Positions 27,418 through 36,782 are shown, counted from the first letter of the stretch. The stretch is 64,000 bases of DNA from Mogibacterium sp. (GCA_024403035.1 JAKSSP010000001.1:1-64000); one strand, 5' to 3'. Notes: generated by a model from the letters alone, not told the origin. Numbers and translations: made by a program.

Positions 27418-27791
27418 ATGATTGGCATAGATGAATTCCATGAGATATTGACTGAAGTATGCGCCGAACTTCCTCAGGACATGTTCGATCACCTGCATCA
27501 TGGTGTCATTCTCGAAGAAAGGGAAAAAATATCTCCTCACGCGAAGAACGATGACCTTATCATTTTGGGTGAGTACAGCAGGACCGGGTACGGCAATAGG
27601 ATCACGATCTATTACGGATCATTCGTGAGATCATTTCCAATGGAAGACAGGGAATTCATAAAAAAAAACTTCGTGGAGTCGTAAGGCATGAATTCAGACA
27701 TCATCTGGAAAACCTGTCAGGAATGCACGGCGCAGATTCTCTGGAACATGAAGATGAAGTCAGATTGAAGGAATATATCAGAGGCGAGTAA
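27418..27791 (+). pseudogene. Zincin-like metallopeptidase (PF06262) split by a frameshift at a nine-A run
   Basis: The start ATG has aagga 7 nt upstream. The first frame encodes MIGIDEFHEILTEVC through MEDREFIKK, the N-terminal two thirds of the family, then stops at 27684. The zinc-binding end, VVRHEFRHHLENLSGMHG, lies directly downstream in the -1 frame and runs to 27791. The switch occurs in a run of nine A (27660-27668) that also contains the slippery heptamer A-AAA-AAC in phase. The joined protein would be 124 residues, the family's normal length. It may be a pseudogene, a phase-variable gene, a slippage-expressed gene or a sequence error. Confidence 0.75.
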
Positions 27792-27806
27792 AAAGGAGGA
27801 GACCGG

Positions 27807-28619
27807 ATGAAATACTATCTGTACAATCCACTCGCAAATAACGGCATAAAACCAGACCTTCCGGGTGTCGATCTTATTGACGCGTCAAAGATCGATTATC
27901 CTGAATTCTTTGGCAGCCTGAAGGAAGAAGATGAAGTCGTTATGGTAGGAGGGGACGGAACGATCAACTATCTTATAAACCATGTCGACTGCGAAAAGAT
28001 CAAAAATAACATCTATATTCTCGGCGCCGGCACGGGAAACGATTTTCTCAACGATATCAATGAAGTCGCCGGCAAGGAGATGCTTCTCAATCCTTATATC
28101 GTCAATCTTCCGGTAGCAACAGTAAAAGGGAAGGAGTACAAGTACATAAACAACATGAGCTTCGGCATCGACGGGTATTGCTGCGAAGAGGCTGACAGGA
28201 TAAAAGCAAAGAAGTCAAATAAAAAGATCAATTATACGGCTATCGCAATAAAAGGCCTTCTGTACGCGTTCAAGCCTTGTCACGCATGGATAGAAGTGGA
28301 CGGCAAGGAATATGAGTTCGAAAACGTCTGGCTAGCTCCGGCTATGAAGGGAAGATACTGTGGAGGAGGCATGAATCTTGCGCCGGGTCAGGACCGCTTA
28401 GGAGATCATCTGACTGTGATAGTATACATGAGCCCTTCAAAGATTAAGTCGCTCAAGAATTTCCCGCTCATATTTGAAGGCAAACATGTTGCGCTGACCG
28501 ATATGGTAAAGGTGATAGAGGGCAAGAAGGTGCATGTAAGGTTCTCAAGACCTTGCGCGGTACAGATAGACGGCGAGACCATTCTGAATGTAACGGAATA
28601 CTGGGCAGAGCAAAAATAA
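27807..28619 (+). CDS. Diacylglycerol/lipid kinase family protein
   Basis: A 270-residue member of the DgkB/YegS-type lipid kinase superfamily. The catalytic glycine motif is VMVGGDGTINYLIN (about residues 47-60), followed by GAGTGNDFLNDI and the C-terminal beta-sandwich region with GGGMNLAPGQDRLGDHLTV. It probably phosphorylates diacylglycerol or a related lipid at the inner membrane face. It has a strong SD (aaggaggag) and is the last gene of this run. Confidence 0.85.
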   Translation: MKYYLYNPLANNGIKPDLPGVDLIDASKIDYPEFFGSLKEEDEVVMVGGDGTINYLINHVDCEKIKNNIYILGAGTGNDFLNDINEVAGKEMLLNPYIVNLPVATVKGKEYKYINNMSFGIDGYCCEEADRIKAKKSNKKINYTAIAIKGLLYAFKPCHAWIEVDGKEYEFENVWLAPAMKGRYCGGGMNLAPGQDRLGDHLTVIVYMSPSKIKSLKNFPLIFEGKHVALTDMVKVIEGKKVHVRFSRPCAVQIDGETILNVTEYWAEQK

Positions 28620-28636
28620 TACAAAGAATAAAAATA

Positions 28637-28670
28637 AAGGCTCCGGATGTCATACCTGGAGCCTTATTTT
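28637..28670. terminator. Bidirectional terminator between convergent genes
   Basis: Stem AAGGCTCC/GGAGCCTT extended by an inner GG/CC pair, with AT-rich runs on both sides (taaa and ttatttta). Confidence 0.85.
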
Positions 28671-28677
28671 ATGCTTT

Positions 28678-29262
28678 TTATTTTGAAGGGTAGCGTCCGA
28701 TGAACCTGAGAGTCTCACAAACAGAGGAGAGATCCTCAAGCATTCTCTTTCCTTCTTCAGACTGGTCATCTCCATCGCACTCGATGTAGAAATAGTATCC
28801 CCATTCTTCATAGTTGAGAGGCCTGGTGTGCAGGAAACGGATATTGAATCCATGGCTGCTGATCGCGTTGATCGCTTTGACAAGAGTACCCTGCATATTC
28901 TTTACGGTGAAGATTATCATGAAGCGGGATCCGTCTTCACATGCGGTCTCGTTTTCTTCTCTGGAAAGGACTGCATAGCGGGTGATCTCTGTGCCGCTGT
29001 CCCATTTGAAGACCTTTACGATGTTGAGATCTCCTTTGTAGAACAGATCCATGACATGCGAAACTTCGCCGCTTCTGCTGCGCTCAAAAGGAAGTACGCA
29101 AACGTCGCATTCTCCGGCTTCGACAGCCTCATATGTCTTATCATAATTGTTATAGTCAATTTTGGACGCGTCTGCGGAAAGAGTGCAGGCTGCTTTATAA
29201 TCTTCAGGATCCATTCCTGCGCAATATGCGATACGGTCGATCTTCAGTTTATTAGTTGTCAC
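28678..29262 (-). CDS. ACT-domain protein with a reduced prephenate dehydratase-like domain
   Basis: A 194-residue protein starting at GTG with aaaggag 9 nt upstream. Residues about 1-95 resemble prephenate dehydratase: VLPFERSRSGEVSHVMDL matches the VPIENSxxGxVxxTLDLL block and EITRYAVLS the TRF motif. Roughly 70 residues that normally lie between these blocks are missing. The C-terminal half is an ACT domain with GFNIRFLHTRPL and WGYYFYIECDGD, matching the Phe-binding ESRP region. Catalysis looks unlikely; a phenylalanine-sensing or degraded role is inferred. Confidence 0.65.
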   Translation of the reverse strand: MTTNKLKIDRIAYCAGMDPEDYKAACTLSADASKIDYNNYDKTYEAVEAGECDVCVLPFERSRSGEVSHVMDLFYKGDLNIVKVFKWDSGTEITRYAVLSREENETACEDGSRFMIIFTVKNMQGTLVKAINAISSHGFNIRFLHTRPLNYEEWGYYFYIECDGDDQSEEGKRMLEDLSSVCETLRFIGRYPSK

Positions 29263-29334
29263 GGTTTTTTGCTCCTTTCATTCAGCAATTGCTACTCCGC
29301 AAGTATATATCTGAAATATCTGTTATTCAAGTGC

Positions 29335-29838
29335 TTATTCCTGTATTTCAACGTCCTTATCGGAATGACGGTCCTTATCATAGTGACCGTGCTTGATCAT
29401 GATACGCTTGGAGATGTTCCGCAGTCCGCGCTCTACAAAGTACACGGCCAGAGTACCGACTATTGCCGCTTCGTAAAAACCTGTTCCTATCGCCAGGCCT
29501 ATGCATGATGAAGCCCAGAGGCCGGCGGCTGTAGTAAGACCTGAGATATGTCCTCTGTGAACGATGATAGTACCTGCGCCAAGGAAACCTATGCCGGATA
29601 CGACCTGAGCTCCTATACGCGAGGCATCTCCGCCGTAATATATGGATGTGAATTCTCCGGTACACATCGCAAGCATAGCGCCGACACATACGAGAATATG
29701 AGTCCTAAGACCTGCCGCCGATCCATGCGCGTCTCTGTCATAACCGATAAGACCTGAGCAGAGAAGGGCGAGGAGGGCACGAATCATGAGTGTGAGAAGG
29801 TTTGGCTCAAGAAGCCATGGGAATTTGTCAACTAACAT
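29335..29838 (-). CDS. MgtC/SapB family membrane protein
   Basis: A 167-residue protein with four to five membrane helices and the MgtC signature LLCSGLIGYDRDAHGSAAGLRTHILVCVGAML, followed by GFLGAGTIIVHRG. The C-terminal tail is short and charged (HYDKDRHSDKD), without the ACT-like domain of long MgtC proteins. The family is linked to magnesium limitation and membrane potential. SD is aagga. The start follows a TATAAT-containing region on the minus strand. Confidence 0.9.
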   Translation of the reverse strand: MLVDKFPWLLEPNLLTLMIRALLALLCSGLIGYDRDAHGSAAGLRTHILVCVGAMLAMCTGEFTSIYYGGDASRIGAQVVSGIGFLGAGTIIVHRGHISGLTTAAGLWASSCIGLAIGTGFYEAAIVGTLAVYFVERGLRNISKRIMIKHGHYDKDRHSDKDVEIQE

Positions 29839-29919
29839 TATATAAGTCCTTCATGTAAAGCGGCCTCTTGGCACTGAAATATCAAAAACTGAAATTATTA
29901 TACAAGTAAAAACATAAAA

Positions 29920-29947
29920 GTAAAAGCCCCAGCATTTTGCCGGGGCC
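29920..29947 (-). terminator. Terminator of the symporter gene
   Basis: On the minus strand GCCCCGGC/GCTGGGGC forms the stem around AAAAT and is followed by ttttacttttat. Confidence 0.85.
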
Positions 29948-29990
29948 ATGATATTTACGCTTATACGTCCCAATTGATTTGTTATTCAGC

Positions 29991-31370
29991 CTACTGTGTC
30001 ATGCTCATTACGCTCTGGATCTGACCGATCACGATGAGGATCATGAAGATAGGTCCGAGCCACTTGATGCAGAAGTTGAAGAAGCCCTTTGACTTGAATG
30101 CAGAGCTGGACTCAACTTCGTCATCGATGTAGTGAGGTACGACCCAGCCGATCAGGATAGCCATGATCAGACCTGTGAGAGGCATCAGGATACCCTCAGC
30201 AACAGCATCCCATACATCGAGTACATCTGGAATTCCGAACAGGTGGAACCACTGCATTGTAGTTCTCTCGCCAAGTCCGTCAAGAGTTGTCATCAAGTTA
30301 CCGATGAGTGCCCATGCTCCCATTAGCATTGTAACTCCGAATCTGTTAGCGGATTTACCTTTCTTGATCCTGCTGTCGAGGATAGCGGAAATGCCGCCCT
30401 CCATCATGCCGATCGAGGATGACAGGCAGGCGAAGAATACGAGCAGCCAGAACATGAATGCGAAGATTGCTCCGCCTTTCATATCATTGAATACTGTAGG
30501 CATCGATACGAAGAGCAGTCCCGGGCCGGCGCCGAAGTCGAGGCCGTAAGCAGCGCATGCAGGCATGATAGCAAGTCCTGCGAGCAGAGCAGCGCATGTG
30601 TCACCGATAGTAACGATGACGGCGTCTTTCTCAAGATTCTCTTTCTTATCCAGATACGAACCGTAAGCGATCAGGCAGCCTGATGCAAGCGACAGTGAGA
30701 AGAACATCTGCGATCCGGCGAGCTTAAGTGTTTCAAAGATTCCGGATGCGGAGTTCATGCCCTCAAAGTGTGGCTTGAACAGGAAAGCAAGTCCTTCACC
30801 TGCACCCTTAAGTGTGCAGGATCTGATCGCGATGATCACGAGCATGACGAACAGTGCTGGCATAGCGATCTTGCAGAACTTCTCGATACCGCCGGATACA
30901 CCGCCAAGCACGATGACGATTGTCAGTGCCAGGAAGATAAGTACCCAGATAACAGATGAAGTGTTTACAAGTGTTTCACCGAATGTAGCACCAGGATCAA
31001 ACTGATTGCCACCGAACATCGACAGGGACTTGAAGAAGTACTTCATAACATATCCACCGAATGTGCAGTAGAAAGCGATCAGGAAGAACGGTACTATCGT
31101 CTGGAGAACACCGTTGAAAGTGAATCCAGGATGGATCTCTTTATAAGCTTCAATAGCAGCCTTCTGTGATTTACGTCCGATAGCGATCTCGGAGAGTACC
31201 AGTGGGTAACCTACGACTACGAGAAGAATAACGTAGAGAAGCAGGAATGCGAATCCACCGCCAAGACCCATCTTGTACGGGAATCCCCAAAGGTTACCAA
31301 GACCTACTGCGGAACCGAGAGAGGCCATCAGAAATCCAAAATTGGAATCGAATTTACCTTTTTGTTCCAT
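29991..31370 (-). CDS. Sodium-dependent transporter, neurotransmitter:sodium symporter (NSS) family
   Basis: A 459-residue LeuT-fold transporter with about 11-12 helices. TM1 has the sodium/substrate site MASLGSAVGLGNLWGFPY. A GVSGGIEKFCKI segment and the TM6 unwound region follow later. It probably imports an amino acid with sodium. It is monocistronic, with its own near-consensus promoter, an aaggagg site and a terminator. The substrate cannot be read from the sequence. Confidence 0.92.
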   Translation of the reverse strand: MEQKGKFDSNFGFLMASLGSAVGLGNLWGFPYKMGLGGGFAFLLLYVILLVVVGYPLVLSEIAIGRKSQKAAIEAYKEIHPGFTFNGVLQTIVPFFLIAFYCTFGGYVMKYFFKSLSMFGGNQFDPGATFGETLVNTSSVIWVLIFLALTIVIVLGGVSGGIEKFCKIAMPALFVMLVIIAIRSCTLKGAGEGLAFLFKPHFEGMNSASGIFETLKLAGSQMFFSLSLASGCLIAYGSYLDKKENLEKDAVIVTIGDTCAALLAGLAIMPACAAYGLDFGAGPGLLFVSMPTVFNDMKGGAIFAFMFWLLVFFACLSSSIGMMEGGISAILDSRIKKGKSANRFGVTMLMGAWALIGNLMTTLDGLGERTTMQWFHLFGIPDVLDVWDAVAEGILMPLTGLIMAILIGWVVPHYIDDEVESSSAFKSKGFFNFCIKWLGPIFMILIVIGQIQSVMSMTQ

Positions 31371-31422
31371 AGTTTACCTCCTTAAAACAAAACGCATAAA
31401 GCGCATACCTATACAATATTAG

Positions 31423-31450
31423 ATTATACTCTCATAATACTTGATGTCAA
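31423..31450 (-). promoter_or_regulatory. Promoter of the NSS transporter
   Basis: On the minus strand TTGACA (31450-31445), 16-nt spacer, TATAAT (31428-31423). Both hexamers match the sigma-A consensus perfectly. Confidence 0.85.
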
Positions 31451-31520
31451 CCTTCACACAATCATCACAATTGCGATTTTTAAACTAATTTCAACGCTTT
31501 TAGAGAAAATAGATATTTAA

Positions 31521-31550
31521 CAATAAAAGAGGGCAGCGTCGCCGCCCTCT
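31521..31550 (-). terminator. Terminator of the PBP1A gene
   Basis: On the minus strand AGAGGGCGGC/GCTGCCCTCT (one mismatch) around gac, followed by tttta. Confidence 0.88.
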
Positions 31551-31590
31551 GTGTAGTGGATCCGGTGATCCGCATGGTTAAGTTCCGATG

Positions 31591-34500
31591 TCAATCACCT
31601 TTATATTTGAAGTCGCCATCACGCCAGCCCGGTTCATATTCCCAATGCCATACTTCTTCTATCCAGACCGGATCGCCATCAGGAACCTGTTCATCATAAG
31701 CAGCCTGATCTACAACAGTTTGCTGTTGATATTTAGGTTTATTCGGATCATCAATGAACTGCCCAGGATTTTTAGGGTCTTCCATCTGCTCATATCCGAT
31801 CAGCACATCTTCTACGTGAGTTACCGCATCATGATGGACAGTCTTATATTTCTGCTCGTAATGACCCTGGACATCGATGACCTTTACCTTATGATTCTCT
31901 CTTTCCTTGAGCCATTTATCGTAAGCTTCTTTTTTGGCTTTCTCTTTGGCTTCCTTGTCGCTCCATGAGGTGAGCCCGGTTTCTGTTCCGCTGGTGAAAT
32001 ATTCACCGCCTTTACTGATGACGTTTGAAGGCTGCGCTGCGTAAGAACCTTCCTTGGCCTTAGGGATCTGATTGATTATCCTTCCCCATAGACGCGCAGC
32101 TGTTGTTGACATGGATGACATTTCAACATTTTCATCGGTACCGATCCATAATGATGCAGCATAAGAAGGAGTGAATCCATCGAACCAGATGTCGTACTGG
32201 TCATTTGTGGTACCCGTCTTACCACCCGGAACTACATCGTAAACAGACATGTATCCGTTGGCCTTTACTACCGAACGGAGAACGTCAGTCATGATCCATG
32301 CAACGCCCTCATTAAGAGCTTCACTTTGCTGAGACTTGCCTTCAAGCAGAAGCTCGCCGTCTCGATCGAGTACCTTATAGTAGCAGATAGGGGTGTTGAC
32401 TTTGCCGCCGCCCGGGAAGGACGCGTAAGCAAGCGCCATCTCAAGAGGCATCACGCCCTCAGTCATAGCTCCGAGAGCCAGAGCGGCAGGGTTGACGTCA
32501 TTGACCGGATCGCTGGTGTCATCATCTACTGTGGACAGTCCGAATTTCTTGAGCTGTGCTACGGAATAATCACTTCCTATCTGCAGTTCAAGTTTGACGG
32601 CACAAGTGTTGATTGACTTCTGTATAGCAGTTTTGAATGTATTCTTACCCGAGAAATGATGGTCAAAGTTGTTTGGCCAGTATCTGCCTTCGATTTTTGT
32701 CTTTTCGTCTTCGATAGAAGAGTGGACAGTAACATAATCTCCCCAGCCTTTTGTGCCTTGCTTGTCGATATGGTAGTCAGTGAATTTCCACTTCTGACCG
32801 GAAGCAGCAAGGTCATAGCTCTTCTGAAGAGCCGCTCCGTATACAGCCAACGGCTTGATAGATGATCCAGGCTGACGCGGATTGAGTGATCTGTTGAGCA
32901 TCTTCTGGCCCCCAAACTGACGTCCGCCGACCATTGCTTTAACTTCTCCGGTACCGACGCCGACTATGGTCATCGCTGCCTGTGGCTGACGCTGCCTAGG
33001 CGAGAGGGAATAAGCGCTCTGTGTGATTATAACGTCGTTTCCGCTGATCTTCAGTGCTCCTTCATAAAGAGGATCCTCAAAATATGCTTTGTCGATCACC
33101 ACATTTCCTTCAGAATCGGCAGACTTGTATGCGGCAGGAATATTAAGATAGCCTCCTGCGATCGAAAAGAGCGTATCGTTATCATCATAGAAATAGTAGC
33201 TCTTGAATTCGAGGCTATAATCAGTGCTGCCGTCTACTTCGGTTTCATAGATGTGCAGCTTGTGGTCTTTTACGATCGTTATACTGCCGTCTCTGTTGAT
33301 CTTAACATCGCCATCATCACCGCTGAGTTTAAAGGTGCCGTCTTCATCGAAATAGTTGCCGTATTTATAAAGGTTGATATGACCTTCTTCATTGAGTAAA
33401 TTTCCGGCGGAATCTCTGGAAGCAGTAACATAAGGGAAGTTGCCTTCATCCTGGAACTCCTTTGCGATGACTTCCATGGCTGTACTGTCAACCGTCGAAT
33501 AGATCTGAAGACCCTTTGTATATACCATGCGTTCAGCACTCTCATATTCCATGCCGTACTGATCCATCAGATCGGCTATGATAGTATCCACAAGATACTC
33601 GTTAAAGTAAGAGTAGATACTGTTATTGGATGCGAGGTCAGGCTTAATGAAGTCATTAAGCTTTTTATCATACACTTCATCATATTGCTCTTTAGTGATG
33701 TACTTCTGAGAGAGCATGAGATCCAGAGTGAGCTGGCGCCTGTCTCTTGCGAGGTCGTTGGTAACTACGGTAGTAGGATCAGTCGCCACCACCTTAGAGT
33801 CGACAACATTCTGAGCCTCAGTGCCAAGTTTGAGCAGGGCATATGTATCCGGAGACTGAGGAAGGGCAGCCAGGGCAGCGCATTCCACAAGATCAAGATC
33901 CTGAACCTTCTTTGAGAAATATGTCTGTGCTGCAGCGTTGACACCGTAACAACCATGCCCCAGATATATGGTGTTCAGATATGCTTCTATTATTTCCTGT
34001 TTTTTGAGAGAATGCTCAAGCCTGCTGGCATAGTACATCTCAAGCAGTTTTCGTTTGATGCTTCGTACGCTCTTGGTGTCAGCCAGATAAACGTTACGCG
34101 CAAGCTGCTGGGTTATGGTACTGGTTCCGCTGATCTTTCCGCTTCCGGTGAAAGAGGAGAGTACTGCGCCTATCATTCGCGTCCAGTTGAATCCGTGGTG
34201 TTTCCAGAAAGTCTTGTCTTCGATCGCAATGAATGAGTTGATCAGGTCTTCAGGCATGTCCTCATACTTGACGACTTTTCTGTTTTCCGTATAGAAAATG
34301 TTATCGATCAGCTCACCGTCATCGTTGTAGACTACCGAAGATGTAGCTACAGCGGAATATATATCTTTATAGTCATATTTAGGAGCGACCGTGATGATAG
34401 CCAAAGCATAGATAAGACCTGCGAGGACGAATATCATGCCAACAGCGACCATGTCGCCAAGCAGTTTAAGGAAGCTGAAGCTGTATTCCTTATTCTTGAT

Positions 34501-35241
34501 GGTCTTGCCGTTTTTGACGTATGTCTTGCCCTGTGAAGGATCGTAGTCCTTGTTCTTCTTATAGAAGAGGGCATGCTTGATGCTGCCTTTCGTTCTCTTA
34601 GACTTTACTTTCTTTGAAGTTTTTTTAGGCTTCTTTGGTGTTTTTGCAGGTGACTGCTTAGCAGCGGCTGCAGTCTCTTCAGTAACCGGGGCAGCAGCAG
34701 GCTTCTTGCTTTTGACCTTCTTCTTTTTCTTTTTGGAAGTTTTTTCCTGAGACTTGGTGTTTTTTATCTCTGCGTCCTCGGTCTTTTTGACCTCAGACTC
34801 TTTGTTCTCAGTTTTTATATCCTCTGTAACATTAGTTTCGTATCGGTTATATTCTACCTTTTCAGCTTCGGACTTATTATCTTCAACCTTTTTAACTTCA
34901 GTCTTCTTAGCCTTAGACTTCATTTTCTTAGGCTTTCTATTCTCCTCGTTTGCATTTTTTACATCCGGTACTATAGGAGCTTCGTTGTCTGTGCCTGAAG
35001 ACTCAATTGTATGCGCGTTATCTGCTTCCTGTTTTTCGTTCTTCTCTATGATCTTTTTGAAATCAGGTGAGTCTACGTCTTTCCAATAGAAAGAGCGCGC
35101 GGCCGTCATTTTGGTCGTGTTCTTTTCGTTGAGATATGGGCTGTAATCAGCAGACAATTCGTCAGCGGGATCTTCGAACTTTGAAAGAAAGTCGTCGATC
35201 TCGCGCTGTGTTTCAGAGCGCTCGTCCAAATCAGACCTCAT
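31591..35241 (-). CDS. pbpA: Class A penicillin-binding protein 1A with long cytoplasmic tail
   Basis: A 1216-residue bifunctional peptidoglycan synthase. About 255 residues of Lys/Glu-rich, low-complexity sequence precede the single membrane helix (LLGDMVAVGMIFVLAGLIYA). The GT51 glycosyltransferase follows (catalytic Glu in AIEDKTFWKHHGF; GTSTITQQLARN). The transpeptidase has the SxxK box PGSSIKPLAVYG, SxN in KSINTC and KTGT in PGGKTGTTNDQYD. A final region beyond the transpeptidase (about 140 residues) is Tyr/Pro-rich. Family members are usually 700-900 residues. It lies 60 nt downstream of the M20-like gene. SD is taggagga. Confidence 0.93.
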   Translation of the reverse strand: MRSDLDERSETQREIDDFLSKFEDPADELSADYSPYLNEKNTTKMTAARSFYWKDVDSPDFKKIIEKNEKQEADNAHTIESSGTDNEAPIVPDVKNANEENRKPKKMKSKAKKTEVKKVEDNKSEAEKVEYNRYETNVTEDIKTENKESEVKKTEDAEIKNTKSQEKTSKKKKKKVKSKKPAAAPVTEETAAAAKQSPAKTPKKPKKTSKKVKSKRTKGSIKHALFYKKNKDYDPSQGKTYVKNGKTIKNKEYSFSFLKLLGDMVAVGMIFVLAGLIYALAIITVAPKYDYKDIYSAVATSSVVYNDDGELIDNIFYTENRKVVKYEDMPEDLINSFIAIEDKTFWKHHGFNWTRMIGAVLSSFTGSGKISGTSTITQQLARNVYLADTKSVRSIKRKLLEMYYASRLEHSLKKQEIIEAYLNTIYLGHGCYGVNAAAQTYFSKKVQDLDLVECAALAALPQSPDTYALLKLGTEAQNVVDSKVVATDPTTVVTNDLARDRRQLTLDLMLSQKYITKEQYDEVYDKKLNDFIKPDLASNNSIYSYFNEYLVDTIIADLMDQYGMEYESAERMVYTKGLQIYSTVDSTAMEVIAKEFQDEGNFPYVTASRDSAGNLLNEEGHINLYKYGNYFDEDGTFKLSGDDGDVKINRDGSITIVKDHKLHIYETEVDGSTDYSLEFKSYYFYDDNDTLFSIAGGYLNIPAAYKSADSEGNVVIDKAYFEDPLYEGALKISGNDVIITQSAYSLSPRQRQPQAAMTIVGVGTGEVKAMVGGRQFGGQKMLNRSLNPRQPGSSIKPLAVYGAALQKSYDLAASGQKWKFTDYHIDKQGTKGWGDYVTVHSSIEDEKTKIEGRYWPNNFDHHFSGKNTFKTAIQKSINTCAVKLELQIGSDYSVAQLKKFGLSTVDDDTSDPVNDVNPAALALGAMTEGVMPLEMALAYASFPGGGKVNTPICYYKVLDRDGELLLEGKSQQSEALNEGVAWIMTDVLRSVVKANGYMSVYDVVPGGKTGTTNDQYDIWFDGFTPSYAASLWIGTDENVEMSSMSTTAARLWGRIINQIPKAKEGSYAAQPSNVISKGGEYFTSGTETGLTSWSDKEAKEKAKKEAYDKWLKERENHKVKVIDVQGHYEQKYKTVHHDAVTHVEDVLIGYEQMEDPKNPGQFIDDPNKPKYQQQTVVDQAAYDEQVPDGDPVWIEEVWHWEYEPGWRDGDFKYKGD

Positions 35242-35300
35242 CGTTTTCCTCCTAATTAGCCTATGAAAGTTTAGGTAGACATTTTACCATATATTCTTAT

Positions 35301-36782
35301 TTACTTAAAGATTGAAGTATTGCCCTTACCCTTGATATAGCAAAGTATGGTATTTGCTATCCTGGCTGCATTTGAGTTCTTTGTTCTAATATGTATGATA
35401 TCCGCCTTGGTATTCCTTTTAGCAAGATAAGAGCAAGGAGTAAAGAAATTATCAGTCTCTGAACCTAAAGAGACATCGCTTGCAGCATTTTTGGTAACTT
35501 TTTCATAAGTGCAGCGGAAAGTGCGTGCCAGAGAATCCTTATCATTGATGAAAGCATCGATGTAATCAGTCTGATCATAACTGCACTCATAAAGCTCTGC
35601 AGCAGCTTTGTTGTCGTTTGCGATCCTGTCAGTAAAACTGTCATCTGCACCCTGCGTTATCACTACGATTTTTATATTGTCATCAGTGGTATACAGATCT
35701 GTCAGACAGTTTATACCGTAAACATATCCGGGTTCTTTGCCTTCAGGAATGGAGTCATTCTCGGAGTATTTATAAGAGCCGCTGGAGATTGTGTAAAGGA
35801 TGCCCGTAAGTTTGTCTGTTGTTTCTGCAGTGTAGACTGTATCAGGCAACGCCTCTTCATCTTCTATGACCTCATATTCATATTTGAGATCCTCATAATT
35901 GTCCCCGTAAGCTTTATCCCAGGCTTTTATGCGTTTATCTATATAGCCGGTGAATGAATTGAGATTATATGAATTGAGAACTATAGTGACATCCAGCGAA
36001 ACAGGATACATATTGCCGTTGTTGCCGACGCTGACTTCTGCGACCCGGCAGTCGACTGATCTGCTTTTGAGTCTGCTCAGCAGACTGCTCAAAGCAGACA
36101 TTGGGTCAGGCCGTTTATTGATACCCGGGCCTATGACTCCCGAAGTTATTCCGGTAATAGAGATCCTGACAGCTGTATCGCAAGGGTTTTCTTCACGTTC
36201 TGCGGGTATTGTTATCTCAGAGCATCTCTGCTGGAAGGATCCGGTCGATATATAGTTGGAGGCACCCTTGTCAAGATAGATGACTTTGGTCTTTGAGGAT
36301 ATCAGCTTTTTGCTTATGCCTTTGTAACCTTTTGCAAGACCTTGCTCATCATTGAAGAAAACAACTGTCCTGCGTCCAGCCTCGACATCGGATACTGCGA
36401 CAGCAGCAGCAGCAGCGAGCACCCGGGCGTTATCGACGGCTGTCTCATAATTCATGCTAACCGCAATAAGGGTAGGGGAAAAGTTCTTCTTACGTCCTGA
36501 CGCAGGTTTATCGAAGATTATGTTACCGTACTTGTCTTCCTTGTATTCCAGAGAATGACCGTCGGCCCACTGCCTTATGAGACCGGCAAGTTCCTGCTGA
36601 TCTGCAAAGCCGCCTGCCTCTGACTCGCCTACATCTTCGATAGCTGTTCTGAACTCGGAATAAGCTTTTTTATCCAGAAGTGCGGTGCTTTGCGATTTGT
36701 ATATGGATATTCCCGCAGCTGCGGCTATGATCAAAATAGTAAAAAGTATGATGAATTTGTTCCTGCACAGAGCATTTTTCAT
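35301..36782 (-). CDS. Membrane-anchored degenerate M20 (PepD-like) peptidase
   Basis: A 493-residue protein with one N-terminal membrane helix (FIILFTILIIAAAAGISIY) and an extracytoplasmic body. The body matches the order of blocks in PepD-type M20 dipeptidases: DKYGNIIFDKPASG, then SPTLIAVSMNYET, VVFFNDEQGLAKGYKG and ISITGITSGVIGPGINK. The metal-binding HxD is replaced by SMN and the catalytic/ligand EE pair by EQ, so hydrolysis is not expected. I use ATG 36782 (ggtgagg SD) instead of an upstream ATG at 36803. It is immediately upstream of PBP1A on the same strand. Confidence 0.7.
   Translation of the reverse strand: MKNALCRNKFIILFTILIIAAAAGISIYKSQSTALLDKKAYSEFRTAIEDVGESEAGGFADQQELAGLIRQWADGHSLEYKEDKYGNIIFDKPASGRKKNFSPTLIAVSMNYETAVDNARVLAAAAAVAVSDVEAGRRTVVFFNDEQGLAKGYKGISKKLISSKTKVIYLDKGASNYISTGSFQQRCSEITIPAEREENPCDTAVRISITGITSGVIGPGINKRPDPMSALSSLLSRLKSRSVDCRVAEVSVGNNGNMYPVSLDVTIVLNSYNLNSFTGYIDKRIKAWDKAYGDNYEDLKYEYEVIEDEEALPDTVYTAETTDKLTGILYTISSGSYKYSENDSIPEGKEPGYVYGINCLTDLYTTDDNIKIVVITQGADDSFTDRIANDNKAAAELYECSYDQTDYIDAFINDKDSLARTFRCTYEKVTKNAASDVSLGSETDNFFTPCSYLAKRNTKADIIHIRTKNSNAARIANTILCYIKGKGNTSIFK

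Noticed and set aside
28828..29508. Open plus-strand frame of 226 codons across the ACT-domain gene
   Set aside because: Low-complexity hydrophobic translation without domain; the minus-strand gene has GTG, SD and family blocks.
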